Positions 8,979 to 17,524 of a DNA stretch of 64,000 nt are shown here, piece after piece (the stretch's first letter is position 1; every line of letters starts with the position of its first letter). Source of the stretch: Proteobacteria bacterium ST_bin11 (GTDB taxonomy: Bacteria > Pseudomonadota > Gammaproteobacteria > Methylococcales > Methylomonadaceae). The stretch covers positions 1-64,000 of the forward strand of contig MSXO01000002.1 of the NCBI GenBank assembly GCA_002083615.1, in the 5' to 3' direction. The translations under genes were made by a program, and so were the position numbers. Under the pieces are notes generated by a model. That model saw nothing but the letters and a program-made list of their open reading frames with translations, was not told where the DNA came from and made no database searches.

Positions 8979-10898
8979 ATGAATATGCACTTTGTTGCTC
9001 GTGTAATTTTTGTATTTTTCTGTTTGTTCGCGGGGTCCTTGCTGGCCTCGGATTCGGGTAACTCCAGCTTTCTGGTATTGAATTATCACGACATTCTTGA
9101 AGAAGAAGAACGGGTGCCGCCATTTGACCGGATTGCGGTCAACAAAGACCATCTTGCCGATCATTTCGCCTGGTTGAAGCAGAATAACTATCACGTCATC
9201 AGTATTCAGGATTTGCTGGATTGCATGAAGGGTGACAAGGTTTTGCCGACTAAAGCGGTGATGTTGACGTTTGACGACGGCTACTTGAGTTTTTATACCC
9301 GCGCCATGCCTTTGCTGAAAAAGTACAAATATCCGGCTACGTTGGCCGTGGTCGGCACCTGGTTGGAGCAACAGAATGTGCCTGGTGTTAAGCCTTTAAT
9401 GACGCCGGCACAGATTCGCGAAGTGGCGGAAAGCGGCCTGGTAGAAATAGCCTCGCACACCTTCGATTTGCATCATGGCATCGTCGCCAATCCGCAAGGT
9501 AATCAGCAAAGTGCAGTCACTTCGCGTTTGTATAGTAGCGAGTATGACGAGTATGAGAAAGACGATGACTATCGTAAACGGATTTTTCAGGAAGTGGATA
9601 AAAGCTCCGAACGCCTGTTTCAGATGTTGGGCAAGCGACCGCGGGTGATGGTTTGGCCTTACGGCGAATTTAACGCGATTGCGCTGGAAGCGACGAAATT
9701 GGCGGGTATGCGCCTGACTATGGGCTTGAATGACGGCGCCAATACACTGGCCGATGCCTTTGTTATGAAGCGGATGATGATTACCGATGACGTCAATGCC
9801 AAACAGTTCGGCGAAATCGTAAAAAATCAGCGCGTCGGCCAGGAGTTGCGGGTAGCGCATGTCGATATGGATTACATCTATGATGATGACGAAGAACAGA
9901 CCGAAAAGAATTTGGCTTTAGTGGTGGACAGAATTAAAGCGAGTGGGGCCAATACCGTCTATCTGCAAGCGTATTCCGATCCGGACGGTGACGGTAACGC
10001 CGACAAACTGTATTTCCCGAATCGGCATTTACCCGTCCGCCGTGATCTGTTTAATCATGTGACTTTGCAATTACGTTCCAGGGCCGGTGTGAGAGTCTAT
10101 GCCTGGATGCCAATTATGGCTTACAAAGCCGATGTGCCGCTAAAATGGTATGTGAAAGAATGGCGCGATGGCGAGCCGCAGTTATCCAGACATATCTACA
10201 CCCGCTTGTCGCCATTTAATCCAGAAGCGCGGCAGTTTGTCGGTGAAATTTATGAAGACCTAGCGAAGCATTGCGATATTAACGGCATTCTGTTTCATGA
10301 CGACGGGATTTTGTCGGATTACGAGGATGTTTCGCCGCTAGCTATGGAGTTTAGCCGCAACGTCTGGGGCATGCCGGCAGAATTCGATACCATCCATGCT
10401 TCCAGTGGATTACGCTTGCGTTGGGCCCAGCATAAAACCGAATTGATCGGCCAGTTCACCGATTATTTGGCTGATAAGGTCAGGTTTTATCGGCCCTATA
10501 TCAAAACGGCCCGCAACTTTTATTCTTTGCCGCTGTTAAAGCCGTATAGCGAAGAATGGTATGCACAGTCGTTCCCGGCGTTTTTAAAGCACTATGACTA
10601 CGTGGCGGTGGAGGCTATGCCGTTTATGGAAGAGGCTGAAAACCCCAAACAATGGTTAATAGAATTAGTAGAAAAGACAGTGCAATACCCCGATGGTTTG
10701 GACAAGATGGTGTTTGAATTGCAGGCGGTTAATTGGAAAACCAAGCAGGATATTCCGATGCCTGTCTTTACCGAGCAATTCGAGTTATTGAAAAAGCACG
10801 GAGCCAAACATATCGGTTACTATCCCGATAATGTGTTTAACGATCAGCCGAAGTTGGCTGATCTGAAAAAATTCTTTCCGGTTGCGAAAAAGGATTAA
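8979..10898 (+). CDS. pgaB: Poly-beta-1,6-N-acetyl-D-glucosamine N-deacetylase PgaB
   Basis: The protein is 639 residues from the ATG at 8979, with a signal peptide (about 1-23). The NodB-type deacetylase domain (about 30-300) shows LTFDDGY with D99-D100 and H160/H165, matching the metal and catalytic layout of known PgaB. The C-terminal half (from AHVDMDYIYDDD, about residue 290) is the glycoside-hydrolase-like PNAG-binding domain. PgaB partly deacetylates PNAG in the periplasm so that the polymer can be exported for biofilm. It heads pgaBCD, with 7 bp before pgaC. A longer frame from 8892 would place residues before the signal peptide and is less likely. No pgaA porin is present beside it. 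Confidence 0.9.
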   Translation: MNMHFVARVIFVFFCLFAGSLLASDSGNSSFLVLNYHDILEEEERVPPFDRIAVNKDHLADHFAWLKQNNYHVISIQDLLDCMKGDKVLPTKAVMLTFDDGYLSFYTRAMPLLKKYKYPATLAVVGTWLEQQNVPGVKPLMTPAQIREVAESGLVEIASHTFDLHHGIVANPQGNQQSAVTSRLYSSEYDEYEKDDDYRKRIFQEVDKSSERLFQMLGKRPRVMVWPYGEFNAIALEATKLAGMRLTMGLNDGANTLADAFVMKRMMITDDVNAKQFGEIVKNQRVGQELRVAHVDMDYIYDDDEEQTEKNLALVVDRIKASGANTVYLQAYSDPDGDGNADKLYFPNRHLPVRRDLFNHVTLQLRSRAGVRVYAWMPIMAYKADVPLKWYVKEWRDGEPQLSRHIYTRLSPFNPEARQFVGEIYEDLAKHCDINGILFHDDGILSDYEDVSPLAMEFSRNVWGMPAEFDTIHASSGLRLRWAQHKTELIGQFTDYLADKVRFYRPYIKTARNFYSLPLLKPYSEEWYAQSFPAFLKHYDYVAVEAMPFMEEAENPKQWLIELVEKTVQYPDGLDKMVFELQAVNWKTKQDIPMPVFTEQFELLKKHGAKHIGYYPDNVFNDQPKLADLKKFFPVAKKD

Positions 10899-10905
10899 GC
10901 GATAA

Positions 10906-12252
10906 ATGGAGCACTTGATAGACCACGCCTGGGTACAGGAGTTTATCGACTGGTGGTTGATCACCCGGGAATATTTGCAAGAAGTGCCTTGGTGGCGCTT
11001 GGATGCATGGCTATCGCGTTTCGTGTTTTATTACCCGCTGTTAATGGCCTATGTTTGGATGTTAGGCGGCATGATTTATTACGTGCGCTGGGAGCGAAAA
11101 CGCGGCAACGTTTTGTCGGATTTGCCGATCTTAACTGAATACCCCTCGGTATCGATTCTGATCCCTTGTTATAACGAAGGTGAGAATGTTCGGGAGACCA
11201 TCGAATACTTGTTGCATCAGCAATACCCGAATGTCGAAATCATCGCGATCAACGACGGCAGCAAGGACAACACCCTGGAGATATTGCACGAGTTGGCTGA
11301 CCAACATCCGCAAATTCGGGTGGTCAATTTAGCCAGCAATCAGGGTAAGGCGGTGGGTTTACGGACCGCGGCATTGTTAGCCAATAGCGAAATTTTGATC
11401 GGCATTGACGGTGATGCATTATTGGCGCCGAATGCTACTGCCTGGATTGTTAGGCATTTTCTGGATGATCCACACGTGGGCGCGGTCACTGGGAATCCGC
11501 GGATCCGTAATCGCTCTACGTTGTTGGGTAAAATTCAGGTCGGCGAGTTTTCGGCTATTGTCGGCATGATCAAGCGCGCCCAACGTTCATATGGTCATGT
11601 GTTTACCATCTCCGGAGTGATAGCCGGTTTTAGAAAGACCGCGTTACATGATGTCGGTTACTGGAGCCCGGATATGGTGACCGAGGACATCGACATTAGT
11701 TGGAAATTACAGCTGGCTGGCTGGGGCATTCGCTTTGAGCCGAACGCCTTATGCTGGGTGTTGATGCCGGAAACGCTAAATGGTTTGTGGAAACAACGCA
11801 GTCGTTGGGCACAAGGCGGTGTCGAGGTGTTATTTCGGTATTTTCGCGCGTTGTTTAACTGGCGTTCGCGGGGTATGTGGCTGTTGTACTTGGAGTGTTG
11901 CATCAGTTTGTGTTGGGCGTTCCTGGTGGTTGTCATGCTGGCAGTAGTGCCTTTGGGATGGTTTAGCAGTGAGCCGCAAGAAGCCTTGGAGGATTTGTCG
12001 CCCCATTGGACCAGCATGTTGCTCTGCGTCACCTGCTTAATTCAGTTCGCGGTCAGTTTGACCATCGATTCCAGTTATGAGCGAAAAAGCGGCGGATCTG
12101 CGCAACATTATTATTGGATGATCTGGTATCCCATTGTTTACTGGTTGATCAACGTCGGCACTACAATAAACGGTTGTTTCAAGGCCTTGCGAAAAAAACG
12201 CGGCCAGCGGGCCGTCTGGGTGACGTTGGACAGAGGTTTGCGGCAAAAATGA
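10906..12252 (+). CDS. pgaC: PNAG synthase glycosyltransferase PgaC
   Basis: The 448-residue inner-membrane GT2 enzyme polymerises UDP-N-acetylglucosamine into beta-1,6 PNAG and passes it across the membrane. Seen: N-terminal membrane helix (about 40-60), NDGSKDNT at 116-123, DGD at 168-170, TED at 259-261, QRSRW at 297-301, then C-terminal membrane helices (about 325-350, 370-390, 400-425). These are all the processive-synthase motifs, so it should be active. It lies 7 bp after pgaB and overlaps pgaD by ATGA. In other bacteria PgaC/PgaD activity needs c-di-GMP. Confidence 0.93.
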   Translation: MEHLIDHAWVQEFIDWWLITREYLQEVPWWRLDAWLSRFVFYYPLLMAYVWMLGGMIYYVRWERKRGNVLSDLPILTEYPSVSILIPCYNEGENVRETIEYLLHQQYPNVEIIAINDGSKDNTLEILHELADQHPQIRVVNLASNQGKAVGLRTAALLANSEILIGIDGDALLAPNATAWIVRHFLDDPHVGAVTGNPRIRNRSTLLGKIQVGEFSAIVGMIKRAQRSYGHVFTISGVIAGFRKTALHDVGYWSPDMVTEDIDISWKLQLAGWGIRFEPNALCWVLMPETLNGLWKQRSRWAQGGVEVLFRYFRALFNWRSRGMWLLYLECCISLCWAFLVVVMLAVVPLGWFSSEPQEALEDLSPHWTSMLLCVTCLIQFAVSLTIDSSYERKSGGSAQHYYWMIWYPIVYWLINVGTTINGCFKALRKKRGQRAVWVTLDRGLRQK

Positions 12253-12686
12253 AAGACATCATCATCAATCAGCCACATCTGCAAAGCTTTCAGCAAAAGT
12301 GCGGCTCGGTCTTTATGTCCCTATTGAGTTGGGTGTTGTGGCTATATTTCTTATGGCCGTTGTTCACGCTGGGCGGTTGGTTGATGGGCTTGAAAAGTCT
12401 GTCCGACGACATCCGTTGGTTCGGCGGTTACAAGACTCTGTTAGAGTTGTTACAACTGTACGGTGAGATCGTCATGGTTATCGCCGGTATTTGGTTGTTT
12501 TGGACCATATACTTATCCTGGCTGCACGCGCGCGTCAGCCCAAAACGCACCGCTCCCGTTACGGATAGACAATTGGCTGTGGCGTTTAGGGTGGGTGAGG
12601 ATATGTTGGCAGTGGCGCGAGCCAGTAAAAAAGTAACGGTACATTTCAATACGCATGCGGTGATTACTGATATAGACTCCCCCTAG
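12249..12686 (+). CDS. pgaD: PNAG biosynthesis protein PgaD
   Basis: The 145-residue protein starts at the ATG that overlaps the pgaC stop (ATGA). It has two hydrophobic helices (about 23-45 and 72-95) separated by a short loop, then a soluble tail, the usual PgaD layout. PgaD partners PgaC at the inner membrane and, with it, forms the c-di-GMP sensing site in E. coli. Sequence conservation in this family is low, so the call rests on topology, length and position as third gene of pgaBCD. A longer frame starting at 12114 lies inside pgaC and is not used. Confidence 0.85.
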   Translation: MKDIIINQPHLQSFQQKCGSVFMSLLSWVLWLYFLWPLFTLGGWLMGLKSLSDDIRWFGGYKTLLELLQLYGEIVMVIAGIWLFWTIYLSWLHARVSPKRTAPVTDRQLAVAFRVGEDMLAVARASKKVTVHFNTHAVITDIDSP

Positions 12687-12764
12687 TAGGGATTGCTTGG
12701 TCGCGGTTCTGCTTTTCGCAATGTTGGTGTTACACTGCGCTAGGCGTATTTAAGGACTTATTTT

Positions 12765-13289
12765 ATGCAACTTGCAATCACTGTGTTGGGCAACAAATCC
12801 AACGGTTTTATCGCGGAAATCCTATCGGCGCTCAGCGCCTGTCAATGCACTGTTGTAGAACTGCGCACCTCTAATTTGACCCAAATCACTGCGGCTTACT
12901 TGCTGATTGCCGGTAATTGGAATCACATTGCCAAATTGGAAGGCATGCTCGAAGCCATTAAAATCCGCTTTGAAATTCAAATGACTTTTTTACGGCCGGA
13001 TGAAACCTTACCCGTATTGGAAGGCGTGCCTTACACCTTGGAAACGATTTCCATGGATAAGAACGATGTCCTGTTTGCAGTGACCTCGTTTTTATTGGAC
13101 AGAGGCATTTGTATCGAAGAAGTTACCGCCAGCCGTTATCAAGCCGCATTTTTTAATACCCCGGTGTTTTCCACTAAGTATGTATTGCTGGTGCCGCCGG
13201 AAGTTCGAATTTTATCGCTACGTGAAGAGTTCCTGGACTTTTGCGACGGCATGAACATTGACGCTATTCTCGAACCCATCAAAAGGTGA
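12765..13289 (+). CDS. gcvR: Glycine cleavage system regulatory protein GcvR-like (double ACT domain)
   Basis: The 174-residue protein shows two ACT-like halves (about 3-80 and 88-170), beginning MQLAITVLGNKSNGFIAEIL, as in GcvR. In E. coli GcvR binds GcvA and represses the glycine cleavage operon when glycine is low. The next gene is bcp, 4 bp away, and the same gcvR-bcp order is known from E. coli, which supports the call. AAGGA lies upstream of the ATG. No gcvTHP genes are in the window. Confidence 0.8.
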   Translation: MQLAITVLGNKSNGFIAEILSALSACQCTVVELRTSNLTQITAAYLLIAGNWNHIAKLEGMLEAIKIRFEIQMTFLRPDETLPVLEGVPYTLETISMDKNDVLFAVTSFLLDRGICIEEVTASRYQAAFFNTPVFSTKYVLLVPPEVRILSLREEFLDFCDGMNIDAILEPIKR

Positions 13290-13293
13290 TCTG

Positions 13294-13764
13294 ATGACTT
13301 TAGCCACTCTCGGCTCCGCCGTTCCCGATTTCGAAATTGCCGCCACCGGTGACAAAACCGTCAAACTTAGCGATTATCGCGGCAAAAAAGTTATTTTGTA
13401 TTTTTATCCCAAAGATAGTACCCCTGGTTGTACCCTCGAGGGTCAAGGGTTTAGGGATAACATCGAACAGTTCAACCAGTTAAACACGGTTATTCTGGGT
13501 ATATCCCGCGACAGTATAAAAATGCACGAGGGGTTTAAATGCAAACAGGCGTTCCCCTTCGATTTGCTGTCAGATCAGGATGAGAGTGTTTGTAATTTAT
13601 TCGAAGTCATCAAAATGAAAAGCATGTACGGCAAGCAGGTGCGAGGCATAGAACGCAGCACTTTCCTAATCGACGAAGACGGGGTGTTGATCAAGGAGTG
13701 GCGCAAGGTGCAAGTAAAGACGCACATCGCCGAGGTGTTGAGCCATTTGCAATCGGCCAATTGA
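13294..13764 (+). CDS. bcp: Thioredoxin-dependent peroxiredoxin, Bcp/PrxQ type
   Basis: The 156-residue protein reduces hydrogen and organic peroxides using thioredoxin. The peroxidatic Cys is C46 in TPGCTLEG. The resolving Cys found five residues later in E. coli Bcp is absent (Gln there), but C83 is present in the helix after SRDSIKMHEG, fitting the subgroup that uses a distant resolving Cys. The start at 13294 has AGGTG upstream; a longer frame from 13258 would overlap gcvR. It forms a two-gene unit with gcvR. Confidence 0.9.
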   Translation: MTLATLGSAVPDFEIAATGDKTVKLSDYRGKKVILYFYPKDSTPGCTLEGQGFRDNIEQFNQLNTVILGISRDSIKMHEGFKCKQAFPFDLLSDQDESVCNLFEVIKMKSMYGKQVRGIERSTFLIDEDGVLIKEWRKVQVKTHIAEVLSHLQSAN

Positions 13765-13900
13765 TTCTTCACTTACGATCCTGAGGTGTTGGTCTTTTTG
13801 AGTGGCGCTACCGTTCGGTTTTCAGGAAATTCAATTGGAAGGCGATACCTTAAATAAACACCTTAGTATCAGCGACAACTATTCAGCAAACCCTCTGCAG

Positions 13901-13956
13901 GGTCGAATTTATTCGACCTGTGGGCTTCATACTTAAAAGGGCGAATCAATTCGCCC
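13901..13956. repeat. Pair of short palindromes in the bcp-oadG gap
   Basis: Two related inverted repeats sit 20 bp apart: GGTCGAATTTATTCGACC at 13901-13918 and GGGCGAATCAATTCGCCC at 13939-13956. Both share a GAAT/ATTC core, so they look like two units of one REP-like family. The rest of the 362-bp gap (13765-14126) holds nothing else that I recognise, apart from the presumed oad promoter. Confidence 0.65.
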
Positions 13957-14126
13957 CACCTTCTATTGCCAATTTAACCGGATAACAATCTATCAGCGCT
14001 GAGCAGTAAACGCAGCTAAATTAAAAATGGGCATCGTGCCCGCACAGTGCTTCCCCTGTCGTGAATTGTTTAATCTGACTGTTTTGAGGATAATGAACAC
14101 TGTTTTTAATCATTTGGACGAAATAC

Positions 14127-14366
14127 ATGAACGAAATGCTGTCCTCAGGGATTGAGCTGATGCTGATAGGCATGGGCATCGTCTACGCTTTTTTGGCCAT
14201 GTTGATAGTGGCCATCAATGTGATGTCTAAACTGATAGTCCGCTATTTTCCGGAAATGCCTGCCAAGTTTTCGGATCAACCCGCCGGGGCAGGAAACGAT
14301 AAAGCAGTCATTGCTGCTATTACTGCGGCTGTTCACCAATACCGAAAAAAACATAATCACGGATAA
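14127..14366 (+). CDS. oadG: Oxaloacetate decarboxylase gamma subunit
   Basis: The 79-residue protein has one N-terminal membrane helix (about 9-32) and a short soluble tail ending in a His-containing KKHNHG, typical of OadG, which binds a metal and holds the alpha and beta subunits together. It starts the oadGAB operon, 53 bp before oadA. The gene is short and weakly conserved as a family; context makes the call firm. Confidence 0.85.
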   Translation: MNEMLSSGIELMLIGMGIVYAFLAMLIVAINVMSKLIVRYFPEMPAKFSDQPAGAGNDKAVIAAITAAVHQYRKKHNHG

Positions 14367-14419
14367 GCATACCCACAAGGTAGCAGTACTCGACCCAAAA
14401 ACGTCATAAGGAGAAAAGA

Positions 14420-16225
14420 GTGGAAAAGGTAAATAAGTCCCTAGGAATTACTGAAGTGGTATTACGTGATGCCCATCAGTCAATTCTAGCGACCCGGCTA
14501 CGTATCGAAGACATGTTGCCAATTTGCGAGCAACTTGATCAAATCGGTTACTGGTCTATCGAGTCTTGGGGCGGTGCCACCTTTGATGCCTGTATTCGCT
14601 ATCTGGGCGAAGACCCTTGGGAACGTTTGCGCTTGTTGAAAAAAGCCATGCCCAACACCCCGCAGCAAATGTTGTTCCGTGGCCAAAATATTCTGGGCTA
14701 CCGGCACTATGCAGACGATGTGGTCGATAAATTTGTCGAGCGTTGCGTGGTCAACGGTATTGACGTATTTCGGATTTTCGATGCGATGAACGATATGCGC
14801 AACATCGATCGCGCAATAAAAGCCGTGCTAAATACCGATGCCCACGCTCAGGGGACTATTTCCTACACCACTAGTCCTGTGCACACCATCAAGAAATGGG
14901 TCGAGCAAGGCAAGCAAATCGAAGACATGGGCGCGCACTCCCTCTGCATTAAAGATATGGCGGGCTTACTGACGCCCTACGATGCTTATGAACTAATCAG
15001 CAAGCTGAAAAAAGCAGTGGCAATTCCGATTCATATGCAATGCCATGCCACCACGGGCTTGAGCGTTGGGACTTATATCAAAGCAATCGAAGCCGGCGTC
15101 GATAATCTTGACACTGCCATTTCCTCGTTGAGTATGACCTATGGTCACAGTCCGACAGAAACCATCGTTGCTGCCATGGCCGGCCAGAAGCGCGAGACCG
15201 GTTTGGATTTGCTTAAGCTGGAGAAAATCGCAGCCTATTTTCGGATAGTCCGTAAAAAATACGCGCAATTCGAAGGTAGCCTGAAAGGTGTCGATGGGCG
15301 GATTTTGGTCTCGCAAGTGCCGGGTGGCATGTTAACCAATATGGAGAGCCAATTGCGGGAGCAGGGTGCGGCGGATCGCTTCGATGCGGTGATGCAGGAA
15401 ATTCCTCTGGTTCGCAAAGATCTTGGCTATATCCCACTGGTGACGCCTACCTCGCAAATTGTCGGTACCCAAGCCGTCTTAAACGTATTGGCGGGTGAGC
15501 GCTATAAGACCATCAGCAAGGAAACGGCGGGCGTACTAAAAGGCGAATATGGCGCTACACCTGCGCCTGTCGACAAGGCATTACAGGCACGCGTGTTGAA
15601 TGGTGCCGAGCCGATCACTTGCCGGCCAGCCGATTTGCTGGAAGCGGAGATGGATAAGCTGGTTGCCGAAGTCACCGCTAGAGCAGCGGCTGAAGGGCTT
15701 AAGCTTGCGGAGAATGTCGAGGAGGATGCGCTGATCGACGGTTTGTTTGCGCAAATCGGCTGGAAATTTATTCAAAATCGCGGCAACCCGGCGGCTTTCG
15801 AACCTGTCCCGACTGGCGATGTGCCGGTGGCAGCAATGCCAACAACGGCCCAGAGTGTCGGTGTCGCCGAGACATACACAGTGAATGTGGATGGAAAAAA
15901 CTATCAAGTCGCGGTTGCTCCCGGCGGAGTTGAGCTAGTCGTGAAGTTTGGTGCGGTTCAGTCTGTTTTTGACAGCGGACCGATGCTGGTTGCCACCGCA
16001 CCTATCGTAAGCGGCAGCGGTGTAGTGGAATCGCCTTTGGCTGGTGTGGTGCTGAAGGTCAATGTCAATGTCGGCTCTCATCTCTCCGAGGGGGATGTCG
16101 TGTTGATCATGGAAGCGATGAAAATGGAAACCGAGATCCGCGCTAAAGTCGCCGGCATCGTCAGCGCGGTGAACGTCCGTCAGGGCGATTCGGTAGCGGT
16201 CGGTGATGTATTGGTCACTTTATAA
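14420..16225 (+). CDS. oadA: Sodium-pumping oxaloacetate decarboxylase alpha subunit
   Basis: The 601-residue protein carries a carboxyltransferase domain (about 5-290; early ITEVVLRDAHQS), a conserved PYC/OADA domain (about 300-470) and a C-terminal biotinyl domain (about 530-601) with MEAMKMETE, whose K568 is the biotin site. It moves CO2 from oxaloacetate to biotin, giving pyruvate; OadB then decarboxylates biotin and pumps sodium out. An Ala/Pro-containing linker (about 470-525) precedes the biotin domain. GGAG lies upstream of the GTG at 14420. Confidence 0.93.
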   Translation: MEKVNKSLGITEVVLRDAHQSILATRLRIEDMLPICEQLDQIGYWSIESWGGATFDACIRYLGEDPWERLRLLKKAMPNTPQQMLFRGQNILGYRHYADDVVDKFVERCVVNGIDVFRIFDAMNDMRNIDRAIKAVLNTDAHAQGTISYTTSPVHTIKKWVEQGKQIEDMGAHSLCIKDMAGLLTPYDAYELISKLKKAVAIPIHMQCHATTGLSVGTYIKAIEAGVDNLDTAISSLSMTYGHSPTETIVAAMAGQKRETGLDLLKLEKIAAYFRIVRKKYAQFEGSLKGVDGRILVSQVPGGMLTNMESQLREQGAADRFDAVMQEIPLVRKDLGYIPLVTPTSQIVGTQAVLNVLAGERYKTISKETAGVLKGEYGATPAPVDKALQARVLNGAEPITCRPADLLEAEMDKLVAEVTARAAAEGLKLAENVEEDALIDGLFAQIGWKFIQNRGNPAAFEPVPTGDVPVAAMPTTAQSVGVAETYTVNVDGKNYQVAVAPGGVELVVKFGAVQSVFDSGPMLVATAPIVSGSGVVESPLAGVVLKVNVNVGSHLSEGDVVLIMEAMKMETEIRAKVAGIVSAVNVRQGDSVAVGDVLVTL

Positions 16226-16368
16226 TCTCTTTTTTGTTAAAACGTAGTTTCGGCCTGACAGTGTCGGGCTGGGATCTGAGTAATCCTCTGATCAGGTGTT
16301 TGCGCCGCGCTGCTGGCCGGTTCGGATGTCGTTAGTCCTGATCACTCCAGCGATGTAATGCATACCTT

Positions 16369-17496
16369 ATGGAAAATCTAAGACTGTTGTGGGAAAGCAC
16401 GGGTATATACAACATTAGCGGGCCGCAGTGCATTATGATGGCGGTCGGGTTCTTATTGTTGTTTCTGGCCATCAAAAAGGGCTTTGAGCCCCTGCTGCTG
16501 CTGCCCATAGGTTTTGGTGCAGTGTTGAGTAACATACCGGTAGCCGGCATGATAGACGAGGGCGGCATCCTGTATTACCTGTATGGCGGTATCAAGGCAG
16601 GCATATTTCCGCTATTGATCTTCATGGGGGTGGGCGCCATGACTGATTTCGGCCCGATGCTGGCGAACCCCAAAACCTTGCTTTTGGGTGCCGCGGCACA
16701 ATTCGGTATTTTTGCAACCTTATTCGGGGCGTTGGCCTTAAACGCGGTTCCGGGCATGGATTTTACCCTTAAGCAAGCCGCGGCTATTGCGATTATCGGT
16801 GGGGCTGATGGTCCGACCGCGATCTATGTGGCGTCGAAATTGGCTCCTGAATTGTTGGGGGCGATTGCGGTAGCCGCATATTCTTACATGGCATTGGTGC
16901 CCCTGATTCAACCCCCCATCATGCGCGCTTTGACTAGCGAGCAAGAGCGTCGCATAGAAATGCAGCAGCTCAGAGTTGTAGGCAAGACCGAAAAGATCGT
17001 ATTTCCACTCATGTTGCTGGTTTTGACCGCCATGTTGCTGCCATCGGCAGCGCCCCTGGTCGGTATGTTTTGTTTGGGTAATCTGATGAATGCCAGTGGC
17101 GTGGTCGAACGCCTGAGCAAAACCGCGCAGAACGAATTGATTAATATCGTCACAATTTTCTTGGGTTTGTCCGTCGGCTCCAAGCTGAGTGCCGAAGCGT
17201 TTTTGAAAATGGAAACGCTGGGTATTTTAGGTCTGGGCGCTGTGGCGTTTTCGATTGGCACTGCTAGTGGCGTAATCATGGCAAAAATAATGAATCGTTT
17301 CAGCAGTACGCCAATCAATCCTTTAATTGGCGCCGCAGGTGTTTCCGCCGTACCAATGGCTGCCAGGGTAGCCAATAAAATAGGTTTGGAAGCTAACCCG
17401 CATAACTTCTTGTTGATGCACGCGATGGGGCCGAACGTAGCCGGGGTGATAGGCTCGGCGGTGGCGGCGGGCGTGTTGTTGAGTTTGGTGCGTTAG
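16369..17496 (+). CDS. oadB: Oxaloacetate decarboxylase beta subunit (sodium pump)
   Basis: The 375-residue integral membrane protein has about nine hydrophobic helices and the family segments PIGFGAVLSNIP, GGADGPTAIYVASKLAPE and GNLMNASGVVERL. The Asp in GGADGPT is the sodium and carboxybiotin site known for OadB. It completes oadGAB after a 143-bp gap, larger than usual inside the operon, so a second promoter is possible. The pump would link oxaloacetate breakdown to a sodium gradient. Confidence 0.93.
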   Translation: MENLRLLWESTGIYNISGPQCIMMAVGFLLLFLAIKKGFEPLLLLPIGFGAVLSNIPVAGMIDEGGILYYLYGGIKAGIFPLLIFMGVGAMTDFGPMLANPKTLLLGAAAQFGIFATLFGALALNAVPGMDFTLKQAAAIAIIGGADGPTAIYVASKLAPELLGAIAVAAYSYMALVPLIQPPIMRALTSEQERRIEMQQLRVVGKTEKIVFPLMLLVLTAMLLPSAAPLVGMFCLGNLMNASGVVERLSKTAQNELINIVTIFLGLSVGSKLSAEAFLKMETLGILGLGAVAFSIGTASGVIMAKIMNRFSSTPINPLIGAAGVSAVPMAARVANKIGLEANPHNFLLMHAMGPNVAGVIGSAVAAGVLLSLVR

Positions 17497-17524
17497 GTTT
17501 TCTTCAGGTCCACCGTAACCCGAT

